Source of the DNA: Peptococcaceae bacterium UBA5767
Lineage (GTDB): Bacteria > Bacillota > TC1 > UBA5767
DNA: 64,000 nucleotides
Assembly: GCA_002418765.1 (NCBI GenBank)
Contig: DIET01000010.1
Location: 1 to 64,000 of the forward strand
Direction: 5' to 3'
Under the pieces are notes generated by a model that had not been told where the DNA came from, made no database searches, and saw only the letters and a program-made list of their open reading frames with translations. The position numbers and the translations under genes are program-made. Shown here in pieces: positions 16,310 through 25,305 of the stretch (position 1 is its first letter; each line of letters begins with the position of its first letter).

Positions 16310-16636
16310 TTATGAACCACAAGGTATGATATAATAATTAAGCAGTTGATAGCCAAAAAGATACAAAAGTAGATGAAAACGATATCACTTCAAACATATG
16401 CAATGTATATTGTCTATAATAGTCTATAACAAATGCTCAGTAATCACAACATTAATAAATAAGAACTCAAAATACAAGCGGGACAAGCTCGGCATCAATA
16501 GCTAAGCTCTAAAAGGTTACAGACATTACAGCTAATGTACTTCTCAACCTAAGTAAAACCTCAGATTGTGATATTCAGGATATTACGGGAATTATGGAAT
16601 CCTAAAACAATATAAACAATAATAAGGAGTAGTAAT
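16310..16636. other. AT-rich leader of the restriction-modification island
   Basis: No gene is recognised between the IS remnant and the nuclease gene. The stretch is strongly AT-rich and should contain the promoter for the plus-strand nuclease/Z1/vsr genes, but no clear consensus pair could be assigned. Confidence 0.35.
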
Positions 16637-17785
16637 ATGAAACTTTTGTATACAAACATCCTACCCCTTGGTATTTCGGAGGAGCAGGAAACAATTATCG
16701 ACTGTTTTAATGATCAAATCGCGAAATCTGATAAAGTTGAAATTGCAGTTGGTTATATATCTCGTGCCGCTCTAGAAGAACTTAACTGTTTGATCAATGA
16801 ATATAACATATCAAATATATGCCTTACAATTGGCATGTATTTCATTGAAGGTATGCCGGAAGGATCTTATAACACTGCGCTCGAACTAAACAAAAAATGG
16901 AAAGAAACTGGTATCGGCGAAATAAGAATTGTAAAGGCATTTAAGTACCATGGCAAACTATACTGCTTTTATAATAAAGGACAGCCTTTTTCTGCAATTA
17001 TAGGCTCTGCAAACTTAGGTGTAATCAAATTAGATGCCAATAACCGTAGACAATATGAAATCTCATCAATTACTGGTGATCCGGCTGAATGTAACGAAAT
17101 CTCAGAATTCATAGAACGATTAAAACTTCCGAATTGCTCAGATAATATTGCTAATATAACCGGTATGACACTCACAAGAGAAGTTAATACATCTCTAAGT
17201 GGCATCGATACAGTAATACAAATCCCTGAAACAGGTGTCCGGCTTTATGAACAGCACAGGATTGGCACATCATTTATTTTACCGATCAAAGTTCCTAGCA
17301 ACGATGAGCGACATATGGATGATGGTAAACACTATACAAAATCTAATATTAACGTCAGCTATGCTGCGCCTCGAAGCAAAAGGAAATCCCGTGATTGGTA
17401 TGAGACCCAGATGACCGTGAGCAAAGAAATAACTCGCTCAGCAGGATATCCGGAGAAAAATAAGACTTTCTTCGTTGTTACTGATGATGGCTACTGGTTT
17501 AAAGCTCATACTACCAGCGACGGCAATAAACAATTCAGTGCTGTAGGTGATGAACTTATTCTTGGTCGTTGGATTAAAGGTCGACTCGCGGCTGCTGGAT
17601 TAGTAACGCCTGTTAATGATACCCAGAAAGATACAGATCGCAAGGGAATGATCACACAAGAAATGTTGCAAGCATATGGAAGCGATAGTCTTGTCCTTTC
17701 AAAGACAGACCAGAAAGCATTAGACGAAGATGGCTCTGAGCTTGATGTATGGTTTTTATCATTTGAAGCTGCTACTAATGAATGA
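16637..17785 (+). CDS. NgoFVII-type restriction endonuclease (phospholipase D fold)
   Basis: A 382-residue protein resembling the NgoFVII restriction endonuclease family. The nuclease core of the PLD superfamily is visible in residues about 100-130: the HxK motif in KYHGKLYCFY and, 15 residues on, GSANLGV. A single HxK...GSxN unit implies an active homodimer. The C-terminal half, rich in basic and aromatic residues, probably recognises DNA. AAGGAG precedes the ATG. The gene overlaps or abuts the Z1-domain gene, and with vsr and a convergent C5 methyltransferase forms one system. The recognition site cannot be predicted. Confidence 0.82.
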   Translation: MKLLYTNILPLGISEEQETIIDCFNDQIAKSDKVEIAVGYISRAALEELNCLINEYNISNICLTIGMYFIEGMPEGSYNTALELNKKWKETGIGEIRIVKAFKYHGKLYCFYNKGQPFSAIIGSANLGVIKLDANNRRQYEISSITGDPAECNEISEFIERLKLPNCSDNIANITGMTLTREVNTSLSGIDTVIQIPETGVRLYEQHRIGTSFILPIKVPSNDERHMDDGKHYTKSNINVSYAAPRSKRKSRDWYETQMTVSKEITRSAGYPEKNKTFFVVTDDGYWFKAHTTSDGNKQFSAVGDELILGRWIKGRLAAAGLVTPVNDTQKDTDRKGMITQEMLQAYGSDSLVLSKTDQKALDEDGSELDVWFLSFEAATNE

Positions 17786-17796
17786 GAGGTGCGACT

Positions 17797-19656
17797 ATGC
17801 AATACTTAAAAAATTATCTGCGGAAAATCACAGACCGTGGGAATGAAAAACTTGCTGAATCTATTTCTAAGACTGCTGAAGATATTGGCAATCAGTATAT
17901 TCGCAATTTCTCTTTCATAAGTCACGAGATTGGTTTGTTGTTCGGAAATATTCAATCAGGAAAAACGGGCCAAATGTTTGGTGTAATGTGTAAAGCTGCT
18001 GATTTAGGCTTTCCAGCATTTATATTACTTACAACGGACAATGTTGTTTTGCAGCAACAAACCCTTGAGCGTGTCAAAGATGATTTAGATGGCTTCTGTA
18101 TTTGCGGCGAAAATGATTCAGGCCTATTTATAGAAAATAGCCTAGTACAGCCCACAATAGTTGTGCTTAAGAAAAATACAAGAATGTTAAGACTATGGGC
18201 AAATGTATTTAACTCTACGGGGTTTATGAAAGGAAACCCTTTATTCATTGTTGATGATGAAGCAGATGCCGCTTCATTGAATACATTAATAAACCGTAAT
18301 GGACAGTCATCAATTAATAGATATCTGACCTCAATAAAGAACGGAGCTACCAGCAGTCTCTATTTGCAGGTCACAGGGACTCCTCAAGCAATCTTGTTAC
18401 AGACTCTAGCATCCGGCTGGCATCCATATTTTACATATTACTTTAATCCTGGTGATAGCTATTTAGGCGGAGACTTTTTCTTCCCGGCAAGCGGCACACC
18501 TAAATGCATTAGCTTTCTTGAAACAATCAAACGACCAACTAGAAGTGTTGTGATTCAACACATTGCTGTATCTGCCCAGATTTTAGCTTCAGGCGGCAAA
18601 GTATCCAACTGTTTATTGCACCCAAGTGTTCGTCAGGCTGTTCACCGACGGTTTGCAGATTACATCAATAAAGAACAAAATTGGTGTCTTGAACATATTA
18701 ATGACGAATTCATGGTAGAACTAAAAAAACACTATGATTTTTTAACCCCAATAAAAAGCGAGAAATTCTCTTTCGACATTATCAATAGAACTGCAAGAAA
18801 GTTGATTGTACAAAAAAGCATAAAAACACTTGTTATGAATGGTAAAACAGATGTTGAAAGTCCTGAGTATGCAACAGGATGTAATTTTATTGTTGGCGGG
18901 AATACTCTTGGTCGAGGTGTCACGTTCCCTAGTCTTCAAACAATCTACTATACGCGAACAAGCAAAAAACCACAAGCGGATACAATGTGGCAACATAGTC
19001 GAATGTTTGGCTATGACAGAGATCCCGGTATGATGAAAATATTTATAGACGAACAGCTTTACAAATTGTTCGCTGATATTAATGCAACTAATAATGCGAT
19101 AATCTCGCAAGCTGAGCAAGGATTTGATGATATTAAAATATATTATCCAATTGGGTTAAGTCCCACCAGAAAGAATGTTTTAGATAATGAACACGTTGAA
19201 ATTCTCTCAGGCGGAACGAACTATTACCCGTTCTATCCCGATAATAATACTATTGAGGATATAACAAAATTGTTAGAACCTTTCTCTGAAAAAGAGCCAT
19301 ACTACCAAGTTAATTTAAGATTTATAAAAAAACTCTTAGCCCATATCGTTCCTAGCCCAGACTTCAAATTAAATGCATTTCTTTCCCTCATTGATACTAT
19401 ACTTTCAGAGCAACCTACAGGGCAGGGTATTTTAATTGTTCGAAGAGAAAGAAATATTGCACAAGGCACAGGCGCATTGCTATCGCCTAATGATTGGCAA
19501 CTAGGTGGAACATTCCTTAAAAATATTGTTCTAACCATGTATCAGGTTACAGGAACTAAGGGATGGGGTGGAAAAACTCTCTGGATTCCAAACATCAAAC
19601 TTCCCCACGATACTATGTATTATGATGTGAGCGAAGACTGCACGGAAGTATTATAA
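17797..19656 (+). CDS. Z1 domain ATPase/helicase-like protein
   Basis: About 619 residues. The ATG at 17797 has AGAGGTG upstream and is preferred to the one overlapping the nuclease stop. Walker A lies in GNIQSGKTGQM near residue 48 and Walker B in FIVDDEADAAS near residue 150. TGTPQA follows near residue 193, and the Z1 signature is GGNTLGRGVTFPSLQTIYY near residue 366 with MWQHSRMFGYDRD after it. Z1 proteins are superfamily-2-like ATPases found with C5 methyltransferases, Vsr and nucleases. The likely role is to drive DNA translocation or unwinding for the adjacent PLD nuclease. Confidence 0.88.
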   Translation: MQYLKNYLRKITDRGNEKLAESISKTAEDIGNQYIRNFSFISHEIGLLFGNIQSGKTGQMFGVMCKAADLGFPAFILLTTDNVVLQQQTLERVKDDLDGFCICGENDSGLFIENSLVQPTIVVLKKNTRMLRLWANVFNSTGFMKGNPLFIVDDEADAASLNTLINRNGQSSINRYLTSIKNGATSSLYLQVTGTPQAILLQTLASGWHPYFTYYFNPGDSYLGGDFFFPASGTPKCISFLETIKRPTRSVVIQHIAVSAQILASGGKVSNCLLHPSVRQAVHRRFADYINKEQNWCLEHINDEFMVELKKHYDFLTPIKSEKFSFDIINRTARKLIVQKSIKTLVMNGKTDVESPEYATGCNFIVGGNTLGRGVTFPSLQTIYYTRTSKKPQADTMWQHSRMFGYDRDPGMMKIFIDEQLYKLFADINATNNAIISQAEQGFDDIKIYYPIGLSPTRKNVLDNEHVEILSGGTNYYPFYPDNNTIEDITKLLEPFSEKEPYYQVNLRFIKKLLAHIVPSPDFKLNAFLSLIDTILSEQPTGQGILIVRRERNIAQGTGALLSPNDWQLGGTFLKNIVLTMYQVTGTKGWGGKTLWIPNIKLPHDTMYYDVSEDCTEVL

Positions 19657-19713
19657 TAATATGCATAGGTGGCTATTCTGCTTCTGTGCCATCTGTTTGA
19701 GGAGGACTAGCAT

Positions 19714-20130
19714 ATGTCTGATAATCACTCAAAAGAAATTCGAAGCATCAATATGTCTCGCATTCGAAGCACGAATTCCAAACCGGAAGAAATTGTTCGA
19801 AAATATCTATTTTCTTGTGGTCTTCGATATAGAAAGAATGTTCGCACTCTTCCTGGTTGCCCTGATATTGTTCTTCCAAAATACAAGACAGTAATATTTG
19901 TGAATGGGTGTTTTTGGCATCATCATGACTGCAGTCGTTTTGTATGGCCGACAACCAATGAAGAGTATTGGCATAATAAAATTGAAAGAAACGTAAAGCG
20001 CGACGAGGATAATGCTAAATTGCTCAGAGAACAGGGTTGGAATGTTCTGGTTATCTGGGAATGTCAGCTAAAAAAAACTGTTGCTGATTCAAACTTAATA
20101 ACCCTGTATAACAACATAATTACGCAATAA
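19714..20130 (+). CDS. vsr: Very short patch repair endonuclease
   Basis: A 138-residue Vsr protein, which nicks next to T:G mismatches that arise when 5-methylcytosine deaminates. The metal-binding and catalytic region is intact: CPDIVLP with the key Asp near residue 50, VNGCFWHHHDC with the active histidines near residues 65-72, and the C-terminal GWNVLVIWECQLKK. GAGGAGG lies eight bases before the ATG. It lies just downstream of the Z1 gene and converges on a C5 methyltransferase gene, the enzyme whose mutagenic side effect it would repair. Confidence 0.95.
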   Translation: MSDNHSKEIRSINMSRIRSTNSKPEEIVRKYLFSCGLRYRKNVRTLPGCPDIVLPKYKTVIFVNGCFWHHHDCSRFVWPTTNEEYWHNKIERNVKRDEDNAKLLREQGWNVLVIWECQLKKTVADSNLITLYNNIITQ

Positions 20131-20133
20131 AAA

Positions 20134-20176
20134 AACCAGCAAAGCATTGTCATTTTTACGTAATGCTTTGCTGGTT
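20134..20176. terminator. Bidirectional intrinsic terminator between vsr and the methyltransferase gene
   Basis: AACCAGCAAAGCATT (20134-20148) pairs perfectly with AATGCTTTGCTGGTT (20162-20176). A-rich sequence on the left and T-rich sequence on the right give a T tract in both directions. It separates the convergent vsr and methyltransferase genes. Confidence 0.85.
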
Positions 20177-20178
20177 CT

Positions 20179-21231
20179 TTATTCGTTGATATTTGGTTCT
20201 ATTGATTCATAAGGAATTCCGGCGAAAGTTCTCAATATTGCTTCAAAGATAATTTGTGCTCCCCTGCAAGGAACAGCCATTCCAATTTGCTTTCGTACAC
20301 TTTCCTTGGTTCCAATAAATCTATAGTTATCCGGAAAGGTCTGCAGTCTCGCTCGTTCTCTGTTTGTCAGTGCTCGTGGTTCATCCCAATGATACATATG
20401 GGTTCCGCCACCCCCACTTCCAGTTACAGTATAAGCTGGTTTATTCGGGTCAAGTCTTTTATATATCTGACTGATTCTCGCCCCTCTTATATTTAGTTGG
20501 AGATTTTCGGGTAAATCAGCTGTAAACGCATTTTCTCCTGGAAGGATATGTTCCAGTCTCCTGACAACAGTTACCGATTGTTTAGTCCTCTCGTTGTTAA
20601 GCGCACCTTCGGGAATTGGGGGTACTTCAATCGCTGTTCTGCAGGAATTATCCATATTCGCATATGGTGTAGTAGATGGAACTTTATATTCAACATCGAT
20701 GTCATTTCGTATACCAACGATAATCAACCGATGTCTAGCCTGGGGTATTCCATATTTATCGAATTTATATAGATGAGGTGTAATTTTATATCCTGATTCT
20801 CTAAATTCCTTGAGAATCTGAAACAACGCTGTGCCATCGTTTGCACTTCTCAATCCACCAACGTTCTCCGCTAAGAACCATTGCGGCTTAAACAATCTTA
20901 AGACTTTAACTCCATATGAATATAAAGGACCATATATACCATCCATGCCCTTCTGTTCTCCAACAACACTATAATCGTTACAAGGAAAACCAAATGCCAA
21001 TGCGTCAATCGGTTCTAGTTTAGACATATCAAAATCTCGGATATCTTCATGGTAAACAGTGTCTGGTCTATCGTTACAGATATTGAATCTATATGTTTCA
21101 CAAGTATCTGCGTCATAGTCATTTGCCCATTGATGCGCAATTCCAAAATCGACATTTTCAATATGTGCATTAGTAGCTCCCAAAGCAATACCTCCTGGTC
21201 CACAAAATAATTCTCCTAGTCTATAAATCAT
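20179..21231 (-). CDS. DNA (cytosine-5-)-methyltransferase
   Basis: A 350-residue C5 methyltransferase. Motif I is GELFCGPGGIALGA near residue 6 and motif IV is GFPCNDYSVVG near residue 80, with the catalytic Pro-Cys. Motif VI is ENVGGL near residue 117 and motif VIII is QARHRLIIVG. The last motifs are RALTNRERARLQTFPD and the IGMAVP block near the C-terminus. GGAAGG precedes the ATG, and the gene follows the Xre regulator by six bases. It would protect host DNA against the PLD nuclease and create the 5-methylcytosine that makes Vsr useful. The target sequence is not predictable. Confidence 0.95.
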   Translation of the reverse strand: MIYRLGELFCGPGGIALGATNAHIENVDFGIAHQWANDYDADTCETYRFNICNDRPDTVYHEDIRDFDMSKLEPIDALAFGFPCNDYSVVGEQKGMDGIYGPLYSYGVKVLRLFKPQWFLAENVGGLRSANDGTALFQILKEFRESGYKITPHLYKFDKYGIPQARHRLIIVGIRNDIDVEYKVPSTTPYANMDNSCRTAIEVPPIPEGALNNERTKQSVTVVRRLEHILPGENAFTADLPENLQLNIRGARISQIYKRLDPNKPAYTVTGSGGGGTHMYHWDEPRALTNRERARLQTFPDNYRFIGTKESVRKQIGMAVPCRGAQIIFEAILRTFAGIPYESIEPNINE

Positions 21232-21237
21232 ATTTAA

Positions 21238-21564
21238 TCAGCCTTCCTTTTTCTTGTTAAGAAAATCAATTTGCGCCTGAACGTGTTGCATTTCCTCATT
21301 ATCGAGAGAAGAAACCCCTTGAAATACATACTGATACTCTCTAATATCTTCTTCATTTAAATAATCTGCTAATACATAAAGCGATATCAAATGAATGTTG
21401 TATAAATGCGCAAGTTTTTTTAAATCCGCCGGAGTACAATCGATCTGACCTCTCTCGATCTTGCTGAGTCTTGAATCTGTGATACCTGTTATTTCGTATA
21501 CCCTTTTTAGGCTCAAACCGCTTTTTTTGCGACTTTCTTTTAACCGATTACTTAATTCAATCAT
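21238..21564 (-). CDS. Xre family regulator of the restriction-modification island (controller-like)
   Basis: About 108 residues from the ATG at 21564, with AGAGGTG five bases upstream. The N-terminal helix-turn-helix reads RLKESRKKSGLSLKRVYEITGITDSRLSKIERG. The C-terminal 50 residues are helical and acidic, possibly for dimerisation. It is the first gene of a two-gene operon with the C5 methyltransferase, the usual place for a controller that times methyltransferase and nuclease expression. A perfect palindromic arm pair upstream (21628-21643) is a good operator candidate. Confidence 0.88.
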   Translation of the reverse strand: MIELSNRLKESRKKSGLSLKRVYEITGITDSRLSKIERGQIDCTPADLKKLAHLYNIHLISLYVLADYLNEEDIREYQYVFQGVSSLDNEEMQHVQAQIDFLNKKKEG

Positions 21565-21581
21565 AGTTACACCTCTAAAAC

Positions 21582-21610
21582 AGAATAACATATCCGCTGC
21601 GATAAAGCAA
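21582..21610 (-). promoter_or_regulatory. Possible promoter of the Xre/methyltransferase operon
   Basis: On the minus strand TTGCTT (21605-21610) and TATTCT (21582-21587) are spaced by 17 bases. The expected start site near 21575 would fall within the ribosome site at 21570-21576 and leave a very short leader, so the true promoter may lie further upstream. Confidence 0.35.
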
Positions 21611-21627
21611 GTTTTATCTTTATTTAC

Positions 21628-21643
21628 GCTGCATAAATGCAGC
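21628..21643. promoter_or_regulatory. Candidate controller-protein operator
   Basis: GCTGCAT and ATGCAGC form an exact inverted repeat around a 2-base AA spacer, 64 bases upstream of the Xre start codon. A further partial match, CGCTGC, occurs at 21595-21600. Short symmetric sites like this are typical for small Xre dimers. Confidence 0.55.
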
Positions 21644-21814
21644 ATAATTTGAAACTAAATTTTTCTTTATAAGTAGTTTGTCGTGGCTTATACTGCCGAA
21701 ATAATCTTTTATATCGACATCTATTCCCCACAAAGTATCACCTTTATCGGCCGCGTCGAATATCCTGTTCATTATACTAGATTCCATTCAATTGATTTGC
21801 AAACCAAATAAAAA

Positions 21815-21848
21815 AACCTGATTCCAAGAAAATTTCAAGGTCTCAGGT
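21815..21848 (-). terminator. Intrinsic terminator of the glycosyltransferase operon
   Basis: ACCTGA and TCAGGT form the outer stem with an inner GAAA/TTTC helix. On the minus strand the hairpin is followed by seven T residues. It lies about 57 bases beyond the glycosyltransferase stop codon. Confidence 0.65.
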
Positions 21849-21904
21849 ATCTATTGGCAGACGATGGCTGGTTTAAAAAAACCATAATCTTCACATTTTC
21901 AAAC

Positions 21905-23095
21905 TCAATTGATATTGCCTAGAGAATTTTCATATAAAGATGGCTCTACCTTATAAAATGGCTTTTTTATGATGGTTTTCTGTAGCGCATCTTGATAATG
22001 CTTGATCAAACCATCAAAGATATGATCCCATGATTTTGTTTCGGCGAAGCATCTTGCCTGTAATCCCAATTGATGACGAAGCGCTTTGTTTTGAATGATG
22101 ATTTCCAATTGCTGAGAAAAAGAACTCACATCATCCGGAATGGCCAACAAGCCATTTTTTTGGTGTGAAATACTTTCCAAGACACCCCCTTTGGAAACAC
22201 CGACTACAGGAAGGCCAGAAGCCATCGCTTCAAGAACTACATTGCCAAAAGTTTCAAAACTGGAAGGAAAGGCAAAAATATCAGAGGAAGCATAAATCTC
22301 CGATAGTTCCTGACCATGCTTGTAACCAGTGAAGATAACATTGTCTGGCATAGTTGCTTGCAATTCGGATAACAAAGGGCCCTCACCAGTAACCATCAAG
22401 GCAATTTGATCACTGTATTTTTTATTTAGCTCATGCATGCTATCGCGTAGCAAGAGTAGCCCTTTTTCTGAAGAAATTCTACCAACATACAATAGGACAA
22501 TCTTATCATCGATATGGAGTGATTTACGAAGAGCAGTTTTACGATGGTTGGGGTGAAATCGCTCAAAGTCAATGCCACGAGAAAACAATGCGGTACGTGT
22601 AATTCCCTTGGCATGAATAAGTTTTTCGGTTTCTTTGGATGGGATCAGTGTTGATAGGGCCTCAGAATGGAAATTTTTCAAATATCGCCACATCGGCTTT
22701 TGCAACATGGTTAAATGATACGAGGTTAAGAAATCCTCATAATTGGTAGAAAAATTTGTGAAATATGGAATTCGTTTTTTTTTGGCATAGAAGGATCCAG
22801 AAAGTCCCACATTAAATTCAGTCATGAGTTGGATGATATCCGGTTTGAAATCATCCAAAACCTCATTTATGCGAAATATGTTGGGAAAGGTGAATCTACA
22901 CTCAGGATAAAGAAAAAAACCTGTACTAAAAAACTTTTCCATATTGTACGTATCATTTCCCATCATAGGCTGATCAGGCGTAATAAATATGTATTCCATC
23001 TTCTTTTTGGTTAAGTAATCCCCTAAACGCGAAAGTGTATTGGTGACACCATTTACCTGAGGAAGAAACGTATCCGTAAATATCGCAATCTTCAT
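21905..23095 (-). CDS. Glycosyltransferase family 4, MgtA/SqdX-like
   Basis: About 396 residues from the ATG at 23095, with AGGAG six bases upstream. It is a retaining GT-B glycosyltransferase: an N-terminal acceptor domain starting IAIFTDTFLPQVNGVTNTL, a hinge near YVGRISSEKGLLLL (residue about 190), and the donor site FPSSFETFGNVVLEAMASGLPVVG near residue 275. The N-terminal pattern is that of lipid or mannolipid glycosyltransferases such as MgtA and SqdX. It overlaps the upstream phospholipase-like gene by 4 bases (ATGA), so the two products probably act together, perhaps on membrane lipids. Donor and acceptor are unknown. Confidence 0.88.
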   Translation of the reverse strand: MKIAIFTDTFLPQVNGVTNTLSRLGDYLTKKKMEYIFITPDQPMMGNDTYNMEKFFSTGFFLYPECRFTFPNIFRINEVLDDFKPDIIQLMTEFNVGLSGSFYAKKKRIPYFTNFSTNYEDFLTSYHLTMLQKPMWRYLKNFHSEALSTLIPSKETEKLIHAKGITRTALFSRGIDFERFHPNHRKTALRKSLHIDDKIVLLYVGRISSEKGLLLLRDSMHELNKKYSDQIALMVTGEGPLLSELQATMPDNVIFTGYKHGQELSEIYASSDIFAFPSSFETFGNVVLEAMASGLPVVGVSKGGVLESISHQKNGLLAIPDDVSSFSQQLEIIIQNKALRHQLGLQARCFAETKSWDHIFDGLIKHYQDALQKTIIKKPFYKVEPSLYENSLGNIN

Positions 23096-23715
23096 TGAAA
23101 ACTCCTTTCTGATTCCTGTACGGGCCACCATAGGCTATGAGCATTTTCCCCCATATGGTGAACAGGAAAATCAAGCAGCCACGAAGCCGCCATATAGGTT
23201 GCTCGAAATGCAAAAACAATATCCGACATCATGCATACCTCTTCTTTAAAATAGTCCTGCTGCAACATGGTAATCATCGTATTGATATCTGAATAAGTTT
23301 GAATGTTGTCGGTAAACAATGCCGTTAGGGTTTTCTTATAAAAAAGCAAAAGAAAGGTTAAATGAAGGTGAAGCCTTAACTCGTAAAAAAGATGTCGAAA
23401 GATAGATTTCTTTCTATAAGAGGGGAATGCATGATAAGTACAAAAATAATCACTAAGAAAATGACAGATGACACCAAGGCTTACGATGCGTTGATTAACA
23501 GATATATTGGAGTTTTGACTCTTTTTTGTAAATTCTTCCAGATACGCAGAAGTGCATGTAACATAATGGTCTATCTGAGATAATCTAGGATGTAGATCAG
23601 GTAGTACATTGCCATACGCAAATAAAATTTGGCTGATAAAAGATTTGTTGTTGCTATCATGGAATAGGGACTTGTAAATATAATTGCCAATCAGATAATG
23701 TGACACGACCAACAT
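23092..23715 (-). CDS. Zinc-dependent phospholipase C-like protein
   Basis: About 207 residues from the ATG at 23715 (GGAGG eight bases upstream; a GTG three codons earlier is possible). The pattern of zinc-ligand histidines and acids resembles the zinc-dependent phospholipase C/S1-P1 fold: SHYLIGNYIY near the start, GNVLPDLHPRLSQIDHYV near residue 38, and GVICHFLSDYFCTYH near residue 85. There is no signal peptide, so it should act inside the cell. It is co-translated with a lipid-type glycosyltransferase, which suggests phospholipid turnover feeding glycolipid synthesis. Activity has not been shown for this cytosolic clostridial branch. Confidence 0.75.
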   Translation of the reverse strand: MLVVSHYLIGNYIYKSLFHDSNNKSFISQILFAYGNVLPDLHPRLSQIDHYVTCTSAYLEEFTKKSQNSNISVNQRIVSLGVICHFLSDYFCTYHAFPSYRKKSIFRHLFYELRLHLHLTFLLLFYKKTLTALFTDNIQTYSDINTMITMLQQDYFKEEVCMMSDIVFAFRATYMAASWLLDFPVHHMGENAHSLWWPVQESERSFQ

Positions 23716-23905
23716 ATATTTCACCTCCTAGCCTATTTATTTAAGATAAGTATAACCAGAAGATGTTAAGACCCTATGAAGTCTATGTAAGTGATAGCTT
23801 AAGAAAAAAATAAATAAATAATATGGCTGATTTCCATTTTTACCCAAGGGGCGCATCTCATTTGAAAACGACTACCACCATGATGCCTAACCTCTTTTCA
23901 AATAA

Positions 23906-23939
23906 CAAGGCCGCAAAATCCTTAGATTTTGCGGCCTTG
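23906..23939. terminator. Strong intrinsic terminator after the cysteine desulfurase gene
   Basis: A 15-bp perfect stem (CAAGGCCGCAAAATC at 23906-23920 with its complement at 23925-23939) closes on a CTTA loop. It lies 30 bases beyond the stop of the minus-strand desulfurase gene. It is very stable, although the following sequence has only a short T stretch. Confidence 0.7.
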
Positions 23940-23969
23940 CCTGAACTTCGATCTCATGTTACCGATAGG

Positions 23970-25127
23970 TCATTGTTGCTCCGAAATGATTTCTTTTAGT
24001 GCTTTCAATGCATCTGTGACGTCGTTCATCTCATTAAAATGTGAAAAACTAAAGCGCACAGTGCCCTGTGGGAAAGTACCCAAAGTCTCATGTGCAGAAG
24101 GCGCACAATGCATCCCGCAACGGGTGGCAATTCCATATTTGGCATACAATTGGTAAGAAATACTCGCATTGTCGAATTCAGGGACATCTATGGAAACAAC
24201 ACCCGTTCTCTCCTTACTGCCCTTTTTCCCAATGATTCTTATCCCCTCCATCTCTTGCAAACCCAAAATGAATTGTGTAACGAGATGCAACTCTTTTTTT
24301 TGTATGTTTTCGAGACCAGTTTGGTTCAAATATTGTAGAGCAGCATGCAGACCATAAATACCAGGGATATTGAGCGTACCAGCTTCAAATTTGTCCGGCA
24401 AATACTCAGGCTGCGTTTCTCGATCCGATAAGCTTCCCGTTCCACCTTCAATAAAGGTGGTCATACTTTTTGCAAATGCTTCACTAACGATAAATCCACC
24501 CATGCCTTGAGGCCCCAATAGACTCTTGTGTCCAGTAAAGGCGATAGCATCTGCCTGCAACTTTTGAAAATCCACATCCACAAAACCAACAGTCTGAGCA
24601 GCGTCAACAATGAAAAATATGCCATTATCTCTACAAATTTGGCCTACGCTCTCCAGATCAAGTATCGTACCACTGACATTCGAAGCGTGCGTCATGACCA
24701 CGGCTCTTGTTTCTTTTTTTATTTCCTGCCTGATGTCTTCAGGATTCAGAACACCCTCTGTGGAGCATTTCACTTTGGAAAAAGTTATCCCTTTAGAGGC
24801 AAGTGCATGGAGTGGTCTCATCACTGCGTTGTGTTCTACAGAGGAGACAATTACATGGTCACCTGCACGAAGAATACCCTTTAAAATCACATTGATACTC
24901 TCCGTAATGTTTTTGGTAAAGATGACATGACTGGGCGTTGGAAAATGAAATAACTCAGCAATCAGTTCTCTGGTTTCATAAACGATATGTTCCGCTTCAA
25001 ACGAACTTTCGTAAATACCTCTGCCCGTGTTGGACCCAACATTGGCAAGAAAGTGGGTCATGGCGTCTACAACCCCGGGAGCTTTGGGGAAACTTGTAGC
25101 GCCATTATCCAAGTATATTTGTCTCAC
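23970..25127 (-). CDS. Cysteine desulfurase-like aminotransferase class V enzyme
   Basis: A 385-residue PLP enzyme of the group often found next to selenium-metabolism genes. It opens with IYLDNGATSFPKAP. The Schiff-base lysine lies in FTGHKSLLGPQG near residue 197, and the probable catalytic cysteine in TRCGMHCAPSAHE near residue 335. GTG is the start at 25127 with AGGAGG four bases upstream. It would release sulfur or selenium from cysteine or selenocysteine. It is divergent from the YedE transporter, TusA and DUF3343 genes, which supports a role in selenium or sulfur delivery. Confidence 0.9.
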   Translation of the reverse strand: MRQIYLDNGATSFPKAPGVVDAMTHFLANVGSNTGRGIYESSFEAEHIVYETRELIAELFHFPTPSHVIFTKNITESINVILKGILRAGDHVIVSSVEHNAVMRPLHALASKGITFSKVKCSTEGVLNPEDIRQEIKKETRAVVMTHASNVSGTILDLESVGQICRDNGIFFIVDAAQTVGFVDVDFQKLQADAIAFTGHKSLLGPQGMGGFIVSEAFAKSMTTFIEGGTGSLSDRETQPEYLPDKFEAGTLNIPGIYGLHAALQYLNQTGLENIQKKELHLVTQFILGLQEMEGIRIIGKKGSKERTGVVSIDVPEFDNASISYQLYAKYGIATRCGMHCAPSAHETLGTFPQGTVRFSFSHFNEMNDVTDALKALKEIISEQQ

Positions 25128-25234
25128 TTTATCCTCCTTTAATTATTTTTCTATCATGCTACTCCTAAATAATGCACCATGCAAATAGTACTTAAACAAC
25201 TTATGCTAATCGAAATTCTATAAATTTATTTGAT

Positions 25235-25263
25235 TTAACTAATTACAAGAAAGTTGTTACAAT
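25235..25263 (+). promoter_or_regulatory. Probable promoter of the yedE operon
   Basis: TTAACT (25235-25240) and TACAAT (25258-25263) are separated by 17 bases, about 40 bases before the YedE start codon. The -10 box is good and the -35 box is moderate. Confidence 0.5.
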
Positions 25264-25305
25264 GTCAACGGTATAAGCAATCATTGTTGATTTTAGGAGG
25301 TATGA

